From: Aldrovandia affinis
Lineage: Eukaryota; Chordata; Actinopteri; Notacanthiformes; Halosauridae
Length of the DNA: 64,000 nucleotides
NCBI GenBank assembly: GCA_029706075.1
Contig: JAINUG010000052.1
Span: forward strand, 3,499,498-3,563,497
Direction of reading: 5' to 3'
The position numbers and the translations under genes are program-made. The notes beneath the pieces are model-generated. The model was given only the letters and a program-made list of their open reading frames with translations. It was not told where the DNA came from and searched no databases. This document shows positions 1 through 10,960 of the stretch, piece by piece. The stretch's first letter is position 1; each line of letters begins with the position of its first letter.

Positions 1-97
1 AATATATCCCAGCCCTTGACAGGTGCCATTGTAACGAGATGATCAATGTTATTCACTTCACCTGTTAGTGGTTTTAATGTTGTGACTGATCGGTGTA
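1..97. mobile_element. Tc1/mariner-like element, one terminus only
   Basis: The first 97 bases match the end of a fish Tc1/mariner family that I recognise from its terminus, ending in a TIR of the form GTTAGTGG..TGATCGGTGTA. The rest lies outside the window. The neighbouring Tc1-like element begins at the TA where this one stops, so one probably inserted at the edge of the other. Recognition is from memory of the family terminus, not from a search. Confidence 0.55.
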
Positions 98-1414
98 CAC
101 ACTACCGGTTACGCAGTTTAATGTTTCAATGTACTCTAAAATTAAAGCATAGAACAAATAAACAATTGGAGATAAACAAGAAATCATGGAATCGTTTTGT
201 TTAACAAAATTTTATCTCGATTTTTGACTCAAAGCAGCCACCCTTTGCAGATATAACAGCCGAACACACTCGTGGCATTCTTTCTACAAATCAAATATTG
301 TTCGGAAAGTTCTTCCCAATACTGTTGCATAGGTTCCCACAAAAGTGTTGCACTTGCTTTGACCCTTCTGTCCAAATCATCCCAAACCAGCTTGATGGGG
401 TTTAAATCTGGAGACTGTGCTGGCCATTCCATGATTTGTAGCCTACCGTCTTGTTCTTTTCTTCTAAGGTAGTTCTGACATAGCCTGGAGGTATGTTTTG
501 GGTCATTATCTTGCTGTAGGATGAACCCCTGACCAACCAGGCGCAGACCAGAGGGTATTGCATGGCGCTGCAAAATGCTGTGATAGCCCTTTTGCTTCAG
601 GGTGCCAGTCACTCTGTGCAAGTCGCCGACTCTGAATCCAGCAAAAGAGCCCCAGACCATCACGCTTCCTCCTCCATGTTTGACAGTTGGTGTCACACAC
701 TGAGGAACCATCCTTTCGTCTACTCGACGGCGTACAAAAACCCTGCGTGATGAACCGAAGATTTACATTTTTGATTAATCGGTCCATAAGACCTTCTTCC
801 AGTCTTCAGTAGTCCACTGGCGGTGCTTCATGGCCCAGGCAAGCCTCTTTTTCTTATTTTGCCATCTTAGCAATGGCTTTCTTACTGCCACTTGACCTGT
901 CAAACCTGCAGCCCAAAGTCTTCTCTTCACAGTTGAAACTGAGACTTCTTTACTTTGACCAGTGTTAAGCTGTGCTTGAAGCTGTTGTCCTGTGAGCCGC
1001 CTATCACGCAAGCTGTTGACTCTCAGAAACTTGTCTTCTGATTTTGTTGTGGCTTTGGGTCTGCCAGACCTCTTCATGTCAGAGTTTCCTCCAGTTTCCA
1101 AGTGCCTTTTGATGGTGTAGGAAACTGTACTCACTGACACCTTGGCCTTCTTTGCCATTTCTCTAAAGGAAAGACCCACACTTTTCAGGGTTATAATGGT
1201 CTGTCGGTCTTCCTTTGTTAATTGCCTTTTTCTCGCCATTATGATAGCAGTATACTACTTCCTGCAGCGCAATATTGTCCAAATAATGCTTCAATAATTT
1301 TTCAGTTTTCCGCTTACCTTTGTACCATTTCAGGTTATTCACTGGACTTGAACTGCTTACATTTCAGTAAAAACTGGAAAAATGGGGGTGTTCTAAAACT
1401 TTTGACCGGTAGTG
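98..1414 (-). mobile_element. Tc1-like transposon, family A copy 1 (defective)
   Basis: The right end carries a typical Tc1 TIR (read inward on the minus strand, CACTACCGGTCAAAAGTTTT) followed by a TA at 1415-1416. The left end keeps only the outermost CACTACCGG bases at 100-108, so the left TIR is damaged. A related but differently broken copy lies at 55141-56277. The element sits in ube4b intron 1. Confidence 0.8.
229..1239 (-). pseudogene. Tc1-like transposase, frameshifted
   Basis: Starting at the ATG at 1239, the first 154 codons encode the paired-like helix-turn-helix DNA-binding region (MARKRQLTKEDRQT..., GRPKATTKSEDK). The DDE domain follows in two other frames: WTD supplies the first catalytic Asp, HGGGSVMVWGSF is the family signature, and DNDPKHTS carries the second Asp. 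The third catalytic position, normally Glu in SPDLNPIE, reads Lys here (SPDLNPIK, about 390-400). At least two frameshifts (near 775 and 715) plus the E-to-K change mean it cannot be active. The family cuts and pastes at TA sites. Identification of the family is secure; the exact subfamily is not. Confidence 0.88.
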
Positions 1415-1416
1415 TA

Positions 1417-2377
1417 TATATTATATTATGAACGGACCATTATCTGGCAATGTAAAACTGTCATAAGTAAGAAGGTTGTAACCGTTTGCGTGCTTTATCC
1501 GGGAATGTTGCTGCTTTTGTTCCCTCTAGAGCCGTGGCGGAAGATTTCCAGAGCAGGATAGATCCTGAGCAAGAAAATTGCCAGAGCGCCTTACACGGAA
1601 AAGCGACTCCGGCTCCTGTTCCCACATGACGCCAACAAACACGAAGAATTACCGAAACAGGTGCATTTGGGAAATGGGTTAGACAAAACTCAATGTACAG
1701 GGACCATACCACATTTCAAATCACTTCTCATGTATTGCAATACATTCTGAGTGGCACAACTATAGTAAGCTATAGCATAGTTTGGCTTGGAATGTAATAT
1801 TATAATAAAGAAACAGTGACTGTGTCAAAAACAAAATTAAATTTGATGCTTCCTCGGTAACCAGGCCACAGATGACTGCAGCAGGGAATTTGTGAGTCAG
1901 AAGTTGATTCCTACATCCAATATATGAGTCAGAGCAAGGAGACAGCGAGTGTGCATTTTGCCTCTTGCATTAACCATTGACTACTGAAAAAAAATTAGGT
2001 TTAGGCTACAAACTTTTCATCCTTTACTTTGAATTTTTTCTGTGTGATATCGCTTGCTCAGAAGCCTTGTCCCAGTTTATTGGGCTCCACGGGCATTGCG
2101 TTGACAATTGTAAATGTTCAGGACAGTGCTGAGCTGTACAACCTTTTACAGAATGCTGATTCTTGACTGCTACAAACTCACGAAAATGTAATGGTGCACT
2201 CTGCTTGTGGGTTTTGGATTTCCAGGAGAAGACAGAGAAGGGGATTTACATTTTCCTGCCCTAATCGTGAGCCTCAACATGAAAATACCATATTGCTTCA
2301 CTGACTGATTTTCTTGTGAGGAGGGTTATTTCCTTCTCTCTAGCTCTGAATATGTTATTCAAAAAGCTAACAACACT
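1417..2377. other. ube4b intron 1, no recognised feature
   Basis: AT-rich sequence with no coding exon, RNA gene or clear repeat that I could support. It lies downstream of the ube4b first coding exon and is therefore intronic by inference. Confidence 0.5.
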
Positions 2378-2505
2378 TCTGCCCGAGTGGGACTCCCAGG
2401 CAGAGCAGGGCTGGCACAGCCAGAGATCAAACCCCAGCAGCAGTGGGCAACCTGCACTCCAAGCAAGTGCCTTTACCGGTTGTAACACCACTGGCTACTG
2501 AACAT
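2378..2505 (-). mobile_element. tRNA-derived SINE fragment (family 2)
   Basis: On the minus strand this segment shares a block with 54030-54155 (AAAGGCACTT..GGAGTGCAGGTTGCCCACT, then a box-B-like GGTTTGATCTC). Two diverged copies of the same block, one with a better box B, suggest a tRNA-derived SINE. This copy has a degenerate promoter. Confidence 0.55.
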
Positions 2506-4223
2506 AATTTGATATCCCTTCATTTAATCTGCAATAAATTATTTGTGCAACAATGTTATAAGAAAAGATAGTTGTTTATTCTGGATATTATTTGTTAATA
2601 TCTACCCTTCGGAAGTAAATGGGGCAGGTGTCGCAATTCAGCTTAATTAGGAGAAAAATAAATTATCCTATGCCCCATTGCACAATTACTCTTAATAAAC
2701 AAATATAAACACTTGTCTGTACTGCTCATTTTAGGGGGGGGGGGGGGTACCAAAACACCTTTACTTGCATCCTTCTGTTAATATAAAAACACTTTTAACA
2801 ACAAATTCATATCACTATTCAATTAGCAGCTCAATCAAACTTAATGAATAGATAGGTGACCTGTAAATAAACCAGCTCACATAGAGGTGGTAAACACTGG
2901 CTTACACGTGGCTAATCCATTTTATCTGTAAATGTACTGTGTAACTTCTTGTCTGGTATAATGCAGATATCAGTTTCTTTGCTCGAAATAAAAAAGGTGA
3001 ATGTTAATTGGACCTCATTCTTAACAAGGGATACAAACTAACTCTAAAACGAATGTGATACGTATACAACCTGACCACAGCTTCAACTCCAAGTTACTCC
3101 CTCATAAGGACCACGACCGCAAAACGAGCACATTTCCTTTAGAAGCCGTTCATTACCAAGACTGACACACTGCGAAACTCCGTCTTAGCAATGTCACCTA
3201 TAGATATAGGTGTAATCGCTGCAATACACCCGACGATCATCCAACTGTAATGTGTTGGGCCGATACTCAATTGGTTATCTGTAGAATGCTTGCTAGCTAG
3301 CCAGCCAGCCAGTCACATAGACAGCTAATTCAGGCATTCCACCCACTGATGGCGAATGTGATCTCTTGTTTTCTCCTTTCCTGTGCAACACTTATCAACA
3401 ACTAAGTTGCTGAACAGATGTAAAAAATAAAACACCTGAACAATTAGCTTTAGCTACCAATCAAGCGCAATGTAAAATTTATACAAAAGGGATGGCTGTC
3501 GAACTTATCGTGATGATCATCGCCATATTGATACGATTTAACGTTAGTCATTATTTACTCATTTTAATAAATGCAAACTGTGATTGTATCACTTGTAACG
3601 ATCTAAATAACGACGCATCTTTCCTGGCAAACTTGCTAGCAAATTGGTTCGGTATAACATGCTGTACAAATGGCTCGCTAGTTAACACTAACTTTAAGCG
3701 TCGACCAAGCAATATGTACTCAGTCAGGCAAAACAACAAACGTTATTCACGATATTCGTGTCTTACACACATCAGTAATTATCCAATGGACAAAGGCAAA
3801 TGTGAGAACAAGTGAGGTATGGTAAAAACAAGTGCAGAGGTTTCCCATTTCAGAGATTGCACAATAGCTAGCTAGCTAGCCAACTACTTGATTAGCCAAT
3901 AATTAGGAATGAGTTCGTTGGTTAATGACAACGCTTGACCCAATCGATGTTACTGCGATTTATACAATACATCAAACACGACAAAGAAACATAATCGGAA
4001 GATAACCAAACTGTTAGCTAAAGTTAGCTTGCTAACTATCATCATCTACAATGGAAAACCCATTGGCCCGGCATGCAAGCTAATGTTACTGTACCTCATT
4101 TGCGTTAGCTAGGCAAGCTAGCTATCGCGATAGCCTGTTGGCCATCACAGCTACTGAACATAGAGCACCTTACTAAAGAATAATCACGAACTAAATATTC
4201 ACATAAAAAATGAAAATTCTTAC
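2506..4223. other. ube4b intron 1, GCTA/TAGC-rich
   Basis: No exon seen. It contains a 14-base G run at 2734-2747 and, from about 3290 to 4140, several clusters of self-complementary GCTAGC/GTTAGC words that often accompany promoter-proximal DNA in teleosts. A 107-codon frame at 3492-3815 has no recognisable domain and was not called a gene. Confidence 0.4.
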
Positions 4224-4247
4224 CTCATCGGCACTAAGCTCCTCCAT
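4224..4247 (-). CDS. ube4b: ube4b first coding exon (ubiquitin conjugation factor E4 B), 8 codons
   Basis: Reading down from the ATG at 4247 the exon encodes MEELSADE and is followed directly by a GTAAGA donor in phase 0. This octapeptide is the exact N-terminus of vertebrate UBE4B, whose next residues begin in the following exon. The rest of the gene must lie to the left of the window: exon 2 was not found between 1 and 4223. Ube4b is a U-box E3/E4 that extends ubiquitin chains together with VCP. Support comes from the start, the donor, the upstream promoter-like DNA and the neighbours (rbp7 and nmnat1, both on the same strand, as in human 1p36.22). Eight residues alone would be weak, but combined with the synteny the call is strong. 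Confidence 0.85.
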
Positions 4248-4299
4248 CGCTTTTCTTGTAATTTTAATCTCACTCTTGTCGGTAGTTATCCTTCTCTTC

Positions 4300-4640
4300 C
4301 AATTGATCTAGCTAGCTAGCTAATATGACCAAAAGTGCATAGTTTTACACGTATAACAGATAAATGAAAGCCTTTTTTTCTTAATATATGTACGCTTAAA
4401 AGTAAAGGAACCGTAGGCGTATAATTATCCGTTTTTATGTTTTTTTAAATTCGATTCTATAAAGAATGAAACAAACACAAAGTATTATTCATCAAAACAA
4501 CAACGCGGCCATTTTGGAATTGGAATCACGTGACCAGGGTCTGGGATATTGCGAGCTGGCAAGTCCGGAGAGCCAATCACAGAATGACTGCGCACACAGC
4601 AACAGAGCAATGGGCGGTGCTTCTGTTGTAATTTCGAATG
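4300..4640 (-). promoter_or_regulatory. Probable ube4b promoter
   Basis: Just upstream of the ube4b start codon lies a short stretch with several housekeeping-type sites: a CACGTG E-box inside TCACGTGAC (4526-4534), a CCAAT box (AGCCAATCA, 4571-4579), a GGGCGG GC box (4612-4617) and a GGCCATTTT YY1-like word (4508-4516). CpGs are denser here than in the flanks. The transcription start itself cannot be placed. Confidence 0.5.
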
Positions 4641-4649
4641 TAACCCAGA

Positions 4650-5956
4650 AGGTTTTTGTCTGAACGTTATTGTGTGCAGCCGATAGTGTTGTATGTTGTA
4701 GTGCATTGCTGCACAGTGGCTTGCTGACTGTAGCCACAACAAGCTATACGGTTAAATGGTGTGTTTTGTTTAGAAATTGGCATTTTCTCTGAAGTAGTCA
4801 GTTCAGCACTTTTGTGGGTACAGTTGCTGAAAACGGTTTCCTCTGTAGTTAATGGTACGTGTGTGTGTGGGGGTTCTGACCAGGTAATCTGCTGCAATGT
4901 CCTCACCTTTGGGGCTTTCCCAGAATATTAACTCTGATGGCTGGTAAGGACACATGCTTACATTTTCAGAGCATCTGTCACCCCGGCAAAGTCATTTTAA
5001 TTCAAATTCAACTTTCCCTTTGATTGATCCATCTGTCTCCAAGGCAACACAAACAGAATGGAGACAATTGTGTAAAAAATATGGCTAATTTGCCCAAGCT
5101 ACAAAGAAAACAGTTTGTCCAACAGGAAGTGCCTGCTGATATTTAACATTTGGCTCAAAGAATTACGATGGAAAAAATTATACACAACTGAAAGAGCTCA
5201 CTATGTGTGTGGGGTAACATTGCATGTTATCTGATTTTTTTTTTGTGCCATTGCACCATACTGTCACTGCAGTGTAACTCCAGCAACAGCCACAAGCTGG
5301 TCTTCATTCCATAATTATTGCCATTTAAACATATCAGTTACAAATAGGTTAAGTTGACCTTTACATTGTAATTGAGGTCATGGGACGCTGTGTAATTTAA
5401 AATGATGCGTTAAATGACAACAAAGGAATGGTGCAGAGAGAGATAAATGCATACATGCATACATACATACATACATACATAGAACATGTTCGGGTCTGAG
5501 CTAAAATACTGTACATTGCATCAGTGTTTCAACTGGTCTACAACCTTGTGACTAAATAATGTTGAAAAATATCTATGACATTTGTTGTCAGCATTACACT
5601 TGATTCACAACATAATTTGTACTTAGATATCATTATGGAAGCGTTGAGCAACTGAAGGGCCTCAGCCAGAGAATTCTGTTAAATGAGTATCTTGCCGTCA
5701 ATATCCATTGCTATGGTTCATGTTGTGCTGAGAAGCTAAGCCTCAATGCCTCCCCCACATCACACAAAACAGCCCTAACTGCTCTAAGAACCTAGTTCAT
5801 CAATAAGGATCAATAAACAATTATTGAGGGACATCATCAGTGAGCAGCACAGAGAATGAGTGAAAAGACAGGGTAAACAGTGAACATACTGAGTGGAAAT
5901 GCAATCAGTCCGCACACTAGACCCAAGAAAATTATAATTACATTCTCAGCAGAACA
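4650..5956. other. Intergenic spacer between ube4b and rbp7
   Basis: No exon, RNA gene or transposon recognised. The only clear feature is a (CATA)n microsatellite at 5450-5480. Confidence 0.5.
5450..5480. repeat. (CATA)n microsatellite
   Basis: Seven to eight near-perfect copies of the tetranucleotide CATA/ACAT. Confidence 0.9.
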
Positions 5957-6130
5957 TTTTACATTTACATTTACATTTTAAGCATTTAGCAGACGCTCTT
6001 ATCCAGAGCAACTTGATGTGCATTAATACATGGTAAGAACAATAATTGTTTGCGCAAAAGATCAGTGCAGTAATACAGTGATAGGCATTTTTGTTGGCAG
6101 CTGCATACCATACCTGTAACACTGGGAAGG
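5957..6130 (-). mobile_element. L2 LINE 3' tail
   Basis: On the minus strand this is the conserved fish L2 3' end (AAGTTGCTCTGGATAAGAGCG, TCTGCTAAATGCTTAAAATG) followed by TGTAAA repeats. The same tail recurs at 6733 and, in the SINE copies, at 11803, 39511 and 42151. Confidence 0.75.
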
Positions 6131-6227
6131 AAAAGGTTAGTAAATTATTATTATTATTTTATTTTTTTGAGGAGTAAACACATATACATATACAAAAAGT
6201 ATGAAACAAGAAGGCAGTAGTGATGAC

Positions 6228-6731
6228 AATTCTCTGCTCATGGTTTTTCCTATCACTGTTATGCCGATGACACTCAACTCTTTCTCTCCTTCTCTCCATC
6301 TGAGACCCAGGTCCCAGCACGGATCTCTGCATGCCTGGCTGACATCTCTGCATGGATTTCCACCCATCACCTGAAGCTGAACCTGGGGAAGACAGAGCTG
6401 CTCTTCCTCCCAGCGAAGCGCTCCCCGATGATTGATACGTCAATCACCGTGAAAGGCTCCATAGTGTCTCCGTCCCAGTCTGCCAGGAGTCTTGGAGTGA
6501 CCCTGGACAAACAGCTGTGCTTCTCGGGCCACATTGCAGCAATCACTCGGACCTGCCGATTCTCCCTCCACAACATCCGGAGGATCCGACCGTTCCTCAC
6601 CCAAGAGGCCACACAACTCCAGGTCCAGGCCCTGGTGATCTCACTGCAATTCCTTGCTGGCAGGCCTGCCGGCCTGTGCCATCAAGCCACTGCAACTAGT
6701 CCAGAATGCTGCCGCTCATCTGGTGTTCATC
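6228..6731 (+). mobile_element. L2 LINE fragment, RT C-terminal part
   Basis: The plus strand encodes the C-terminal part of an L2-type reverse transcriptase, from just before CYADDTQLF through LKLNLGKTELLFLP and SLGVTLDKQL to LTQEATQLQVQALV, with frame breaks. It is in the opposite orientation to the longer copy at 6733-8960, so the two lie tail to tail. Confidence 0.75.
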
Positions 6732-6732
6732 A

Positions 6733-8960
6733 TTTTACATTTACATTTTAAGCATTTAGCAGACGCTCTTATCCAGAGCGACTTACAAGTTGTGCATTAA
6801 TACATGGTAGGAACAATCATAGTTAGCGCACGAGATCAGTGCAGGAATACAGCAATAGACATCATTGCAGGCATCAACATACCACACTTGTAACACCTGT
6901 AACACCAGGAAGGAAAACGTTAGTGTGTTTTTTTAATTTTATAAATAGTGTACAACAGGTAAATAGTGGTGACAACAGATAGACTGGATGGACAGTGTTC
7001 AGTGGTAGTGGAGTCTGAAGAGGTGGGTTTTGAGTCTCTTGCGGAAGATTGGAAGTGATTCCGCAGTCCTGACCAATTGCGGGAGGTCGTTCCACCAGCG
7101 AGGAACCAGGACAGAGAAGAGGCGAGACCGCGAGGAGCGGCTGCCAGGCGCCCGGAGGGATGGGGCAGTCAGTTTGCCAGAGGAGGCAGAGCGGAGGAGT
7201 CTGGGTGGGGTGTAAGGAGTGATGAGTGACTGGAGGTATCAGGGAGCAGTACCTCTGGCCGCTTGAAAAGCAAGCACCAGTGACTTGAATCTGATGCGTG
7301 CTGCGATGGGGAGCCAGTGCAGGGAGGAGAGTAGAGGGGTGACGTGAGTGAACTTCGGCTGGTTGAACACCAGGCAGCGGCAGCGTTCTGGACAAGTTGC
7401 AGAGGTTTGATGGCACAGGCCGGAAGGCCTGCCAGCAAGGAATTGCAGTAGTCCAGACGTGAGATCACCAGGGCCTGGACCAGGAGTTGAGTGGCCTCTT
7501 GGGTGAGGAACGGTTGGATCCTCCGGATGTTGTGGAGGGAGAAACGGCAGGTCCGAGCGATCGCTGCAATATGGCTCGAGAAGCACAGCTGGGTGTCCAG
7601 GGTTACCCCAAGACTCCTGGCCGACTGGGACGGAGACACTATGGAGCCTTCCACGGTGATTGACGCATCAATCATCGGGGAGCCCTTCGCTGGGAGGAAG
7701 AGCAGCTCTGTCTTCCCCAGGTTCAGCTTCAGGTGGTGGGTGGACATCCATGCGGAGATGTCAGCCAGGCATGCAGAGATCCGTGCCGGGACCTGGGTGT
7801 CAGATGGAGGGAAGGAGAGAAAGAGTTGAGTGTCATCAGCATAACAGTGATAGGAAAAACCATGAGCAGAAATAACAGAGCCAAGTGACTTGGTGTACAG
7901 AGAGAACAGGACGGGGCCTAGCACCGAGCCCTGCGGGACTCCAGTAGAGAGGGTGTGGGGAGAGGAGAGGGATCCTCTCCAGGCCACCTGGTAGGACCGG
8001 TCAGCCAGGTAGGACTCAAACCATGTCAACGCAGATCCAGAGATTCCCATGTCGACGAGAGATGAGAGCAGGATCCGGTGGTCCACGGTGTCGAATGCCG
8101 CCGACAGGTCGAGGAGGAGGACAGAGCTAAGGGATCGGGACCTAGCAACGTGAAGAGCCTCAGTGACCGCAAGGAGAGCAGTCTCTGTGGAGTGGCCTGC
8201 TCTGAACCCAGATTGGTTGGGGTCAAGCAGGTCGTTCTGTAAGAGATGAACAGACAGTTGATTATAGACAGCCCGCTCTAATGTTTTGGAAAGGAATGGG
8301 AGGAGAGAGACAGGTCGGTAGTTAGAGATGACAGCAGGATTCAGAGAGGGTTTTTTGAGGAGGGGGACAACCTGAGCACATTTGAGGGAGGAGGGGACAG
8401 AGCCAGAGGAAAGAGAGGAGTTAATGACATTGGAGACAAAGGGGAGGATGTCCATAGCAATGGACTGGAAGAGGGGGGAAGGAATGGGATCAAGAGGGCA
8501 GGTGGTGGGACGGTGGGAGAGAACAAGTTGAAGGATGTCCGAGTCAGGGAGGGGTGAGAAGGAGGACAGAGGAGTGGGAGGTTTAGGTAGCGGGATGGGA
8601 GAGGGAGAGGTTGGGGGGAAGGAGTTGCGAATGACCTCAACCTTCTCGTGAAAGAAGGATGAGAAGTCATCGGCGGTTATAGAGGAGGGGGGTGGGGGAG
8701 GAGGAGGGGTGAGGAGAGAGGAAAACGTAGCATAGAGTTTACGTGGGTTGGAAACAGAAGATTGAATTTTAGAAAGGAAAAATGCAGACTTAGCAGAGGA
8801 GAGGTTAGTGGAGAAGGAAGCCAGGAGTGTGTGGAAGTCAGACAGAGCTACAGGGGATTTGGATTTTCTCCATTTCCTTTCTGCCGCACGCAGCTTCAGT
8901 CGGTTAGCCCGAATGGAATCGGTTAGCCAGGGCTGTTCAACCAGCCGAAGTTCACCCACG
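6733..8960 (-). mobile_element. L2 LINE, 5'-truncated copy
   Basis: A minus-strand L2 LINE running from the C-terminal side of the endonuclease linker through the whole reverse transcriptase to the 3' tail at 6733-6830. Fragments of the same family lie on both sides in the opposite orientation (6228-6731 and 8935-9180). Confidence 0.85.
7169..8959 (-). pseudogene. L2 LINE reverse transcriptase
   Basis: A 596-codon open frame carries the RT fingers/palm in order: NYRPVSLLPFLSKTLE, SGFRAGHSTETALL, LLDLSAAFDTVDH, GVPQGSVLGPVLFSLY and CYADDTQLF with the catalytic YADD. The upstream stretch (MGELRLVEQPWLTDSIRANR) is the linker that follows the APE endonuclease, so the endonuclease is missing. Near residue 530 the frame shifts away from the conserved L2 C-terminus, whose remains (LLSSLHWLPIAARIRFKSL) continue in another frame at about 7239-7360. 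The initiating Met is not a natural start. The element copies itself by target-primed reverse transcription; this copy is dead. Family: L2 by tail and RT motifs. Confidence 0.87.
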
Positions 8961-9180
8961 TCACCCCTCTACTCTCCTCTCTGCACTGGCTCCCCATCAC
9001 AGCACACATCAGATTCAAATCACTGGTGCTTGCTTTTCAAGCGGCTAGAGGTACTGCTCCCCCATACCCCCAGTCACTCATCACTCCCTATACCCTAGCC
9101 AGACCCCTCCGCTCAGCCTCCTCTGGCAAAGTGACTGTCCCATCCCTCCGGGTGCCTGGCAGCTACTCCTCCTCCTGTAA
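8935..9180 (+). mobile_element. L2 LINE fragment, plus orientation
   Basis: Encodes the L2 C-terminal region (TPLYSPLCTGSPSQ in one frame, LHWLPITARIRFKSL in another) in the orientation opposite to 6733-8960. It abuts that copy at GTTCACCCACGTCACC, which suggests recombination between repeats. Confidence 0.65.
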
Positions 9181-9269
9181 AGAATTCAGTGGTAGTGGAG
9201 TCTGAAAAGGTGGGTTTTGAGTCTCTTGCGGAAGATCGCAAGTGATTCCACGGTGCAACAGGAGGAAGG

Positions 9270-9840
9270 ATCCTCCAAAATGACTCACACCCTTGATAAA
9301 CATGAGCAAAGAAGGGTATATAAAATATAAAATGATGGTAGACTTGGAGACTTTGGGAGAGGGTAGATTTGTTCCCAAGATGTAACCAAGTTTTGTCGAT
9401 CTCTAAATGTGGCCCTTGGATTTTTCTTTGCCTCCCAAACCATCTGCCTCACTGTGCATGGGGGCAAGATGCACTTACATCCTCTACCAGGCAGGTTTCC
9501 CACTGTTCCAGTGGTTTTAAACGTCTTAATTATTGACCTAATAGTGGAAAGTGGTATCTTTAGGTTTTTTTTAAATGTGTTTGTAACCATCTCCTGACTT
9601 GTGAAGGCCAACAAACCTTTGTCTTGTTTATTTTCCCATGGTGATGGATGATGACAAGTTGATGTATGTTACCTCATTTTTTACCCCAGTGAAACAGGAA
9701 GCCATAGGAAGCCACAATACAGTTTCCTGACTTTGAGAAGCATGTTTCTGCAGATTTATTTTGGATGGATTTTATTTAAAATAATTATGAGGGGTGTGAA
9801 TCATTGCGACATCGTTTTTGGAGCAAAATATTACATTTTA
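9270..9840 (-). mobile_element. Tc1-like fragment with transposase N-terminus
   Basis: A minus-strand frame at 9285-9614 encodes part of the Tc1 HTH region (IPLSTIRSIIKTFKTTGTVG, NLPGRGCKCILPP, AKKNPRATFRD). The catalytic DDE part is absent. A terminus-like ACCCTTGATAAA word lies at 9290-9300. Confidence 0.7.
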
Positions 9841-10960
9841 AACAAAATCTCAATCAACTCCATAGTTGATGAAAATGTGTTTTAAAATTTAGGTCAAGTG
9901 TTTCTCCCCAAATGTCCCTGACCTTCTTTTGGAGAAGGGTCCAATAGTCCAATTTATCTGACAGTATCAATGGCTTAATTATGCCCTCGTCTATCATTTA
10001 AACTCTCGTAAGATTAGGTTAAAACAACTTTCTGCAGTACAGATGGATATTTTTCAATTGTCTAAATAGTTTTTTTCCCATCCATCTAATTGAAAAATGT
10101 GACACAGCTGTAGGAAATGCATTGTCATACTATCAATGGAAAATAGGGAAGGGATTTTCAGAGCTTTATTTAAACCAGAGGATACAGGCAGGGAAAGTTA
10201 TGAGATGGGGACCTCTACAGTCCAATATGCAGTACACAACATTTAGCCTTAATTATGAAAGAACCTGCTGCATGGTGTCTTTAAGTCATGGATCACTCCA
10301 GTGACCACATTCTTTCCTCTTGGAAAAGATAGGAAGCAAAAACAATGCAAAGGTTGAAGGTTTATACTGTAAAGCAGTAAATGTTTGTGACAACTACATT
10401 TCTCTAAACAGCCTAAAGATATTGTTTTGAACAAAGGTTTATGGTTCTGACCTGTCAATCACAAAAGTACATTTTACCATTTCTATGGAAATGGCACTAT
10501 ACAACACATCAAAAAGAAAAACATTGATGTTCTCTATTTGAGTTTCAAGCAAGGTACAATAGGTACATTTGAAATTATAATGTACAGTAAGCTCTGTTTT
10601 TATTCATACCCTTGATAAAGATGAACAAAAGAGATTGTATAAAATAAACTATATAAGTAATGAGGTATATTGTATGCTCAAAAAATTCCAAACCTACATT
10701 ATTAATACAATTGTTCAGAAAAACATATTTTGTTTTATTAATAAAAAAAATTCTCCAGAAAACATCTGGATGACAATTATTCATACCCCTAACTATTATT
10801 TTTAATGTAATCCAACAAAAACAAATCTTCATAAATATACAACTTATTTGAAGTTCATTGGAAGGTATGGAACTATACAGTGGCCTACATTGGTTTCCTG
10901 TTTCCCTTGGATATAAAAAGGAGGGAACACACATGTAAAATACTATCGTCAGCCATCATC

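Noticed and set aside
1461-1712. 83-codon minus-strand frame
   Set aside because: No recognisable motif and intronic position; treated as chance.
3492-3815. 107-codon plus-strand frame in ube4b intron 1
   Set aside because: No domain, no homology I recognise, AT-rich, and no splice or promoter context. Random frames of this size are common here.
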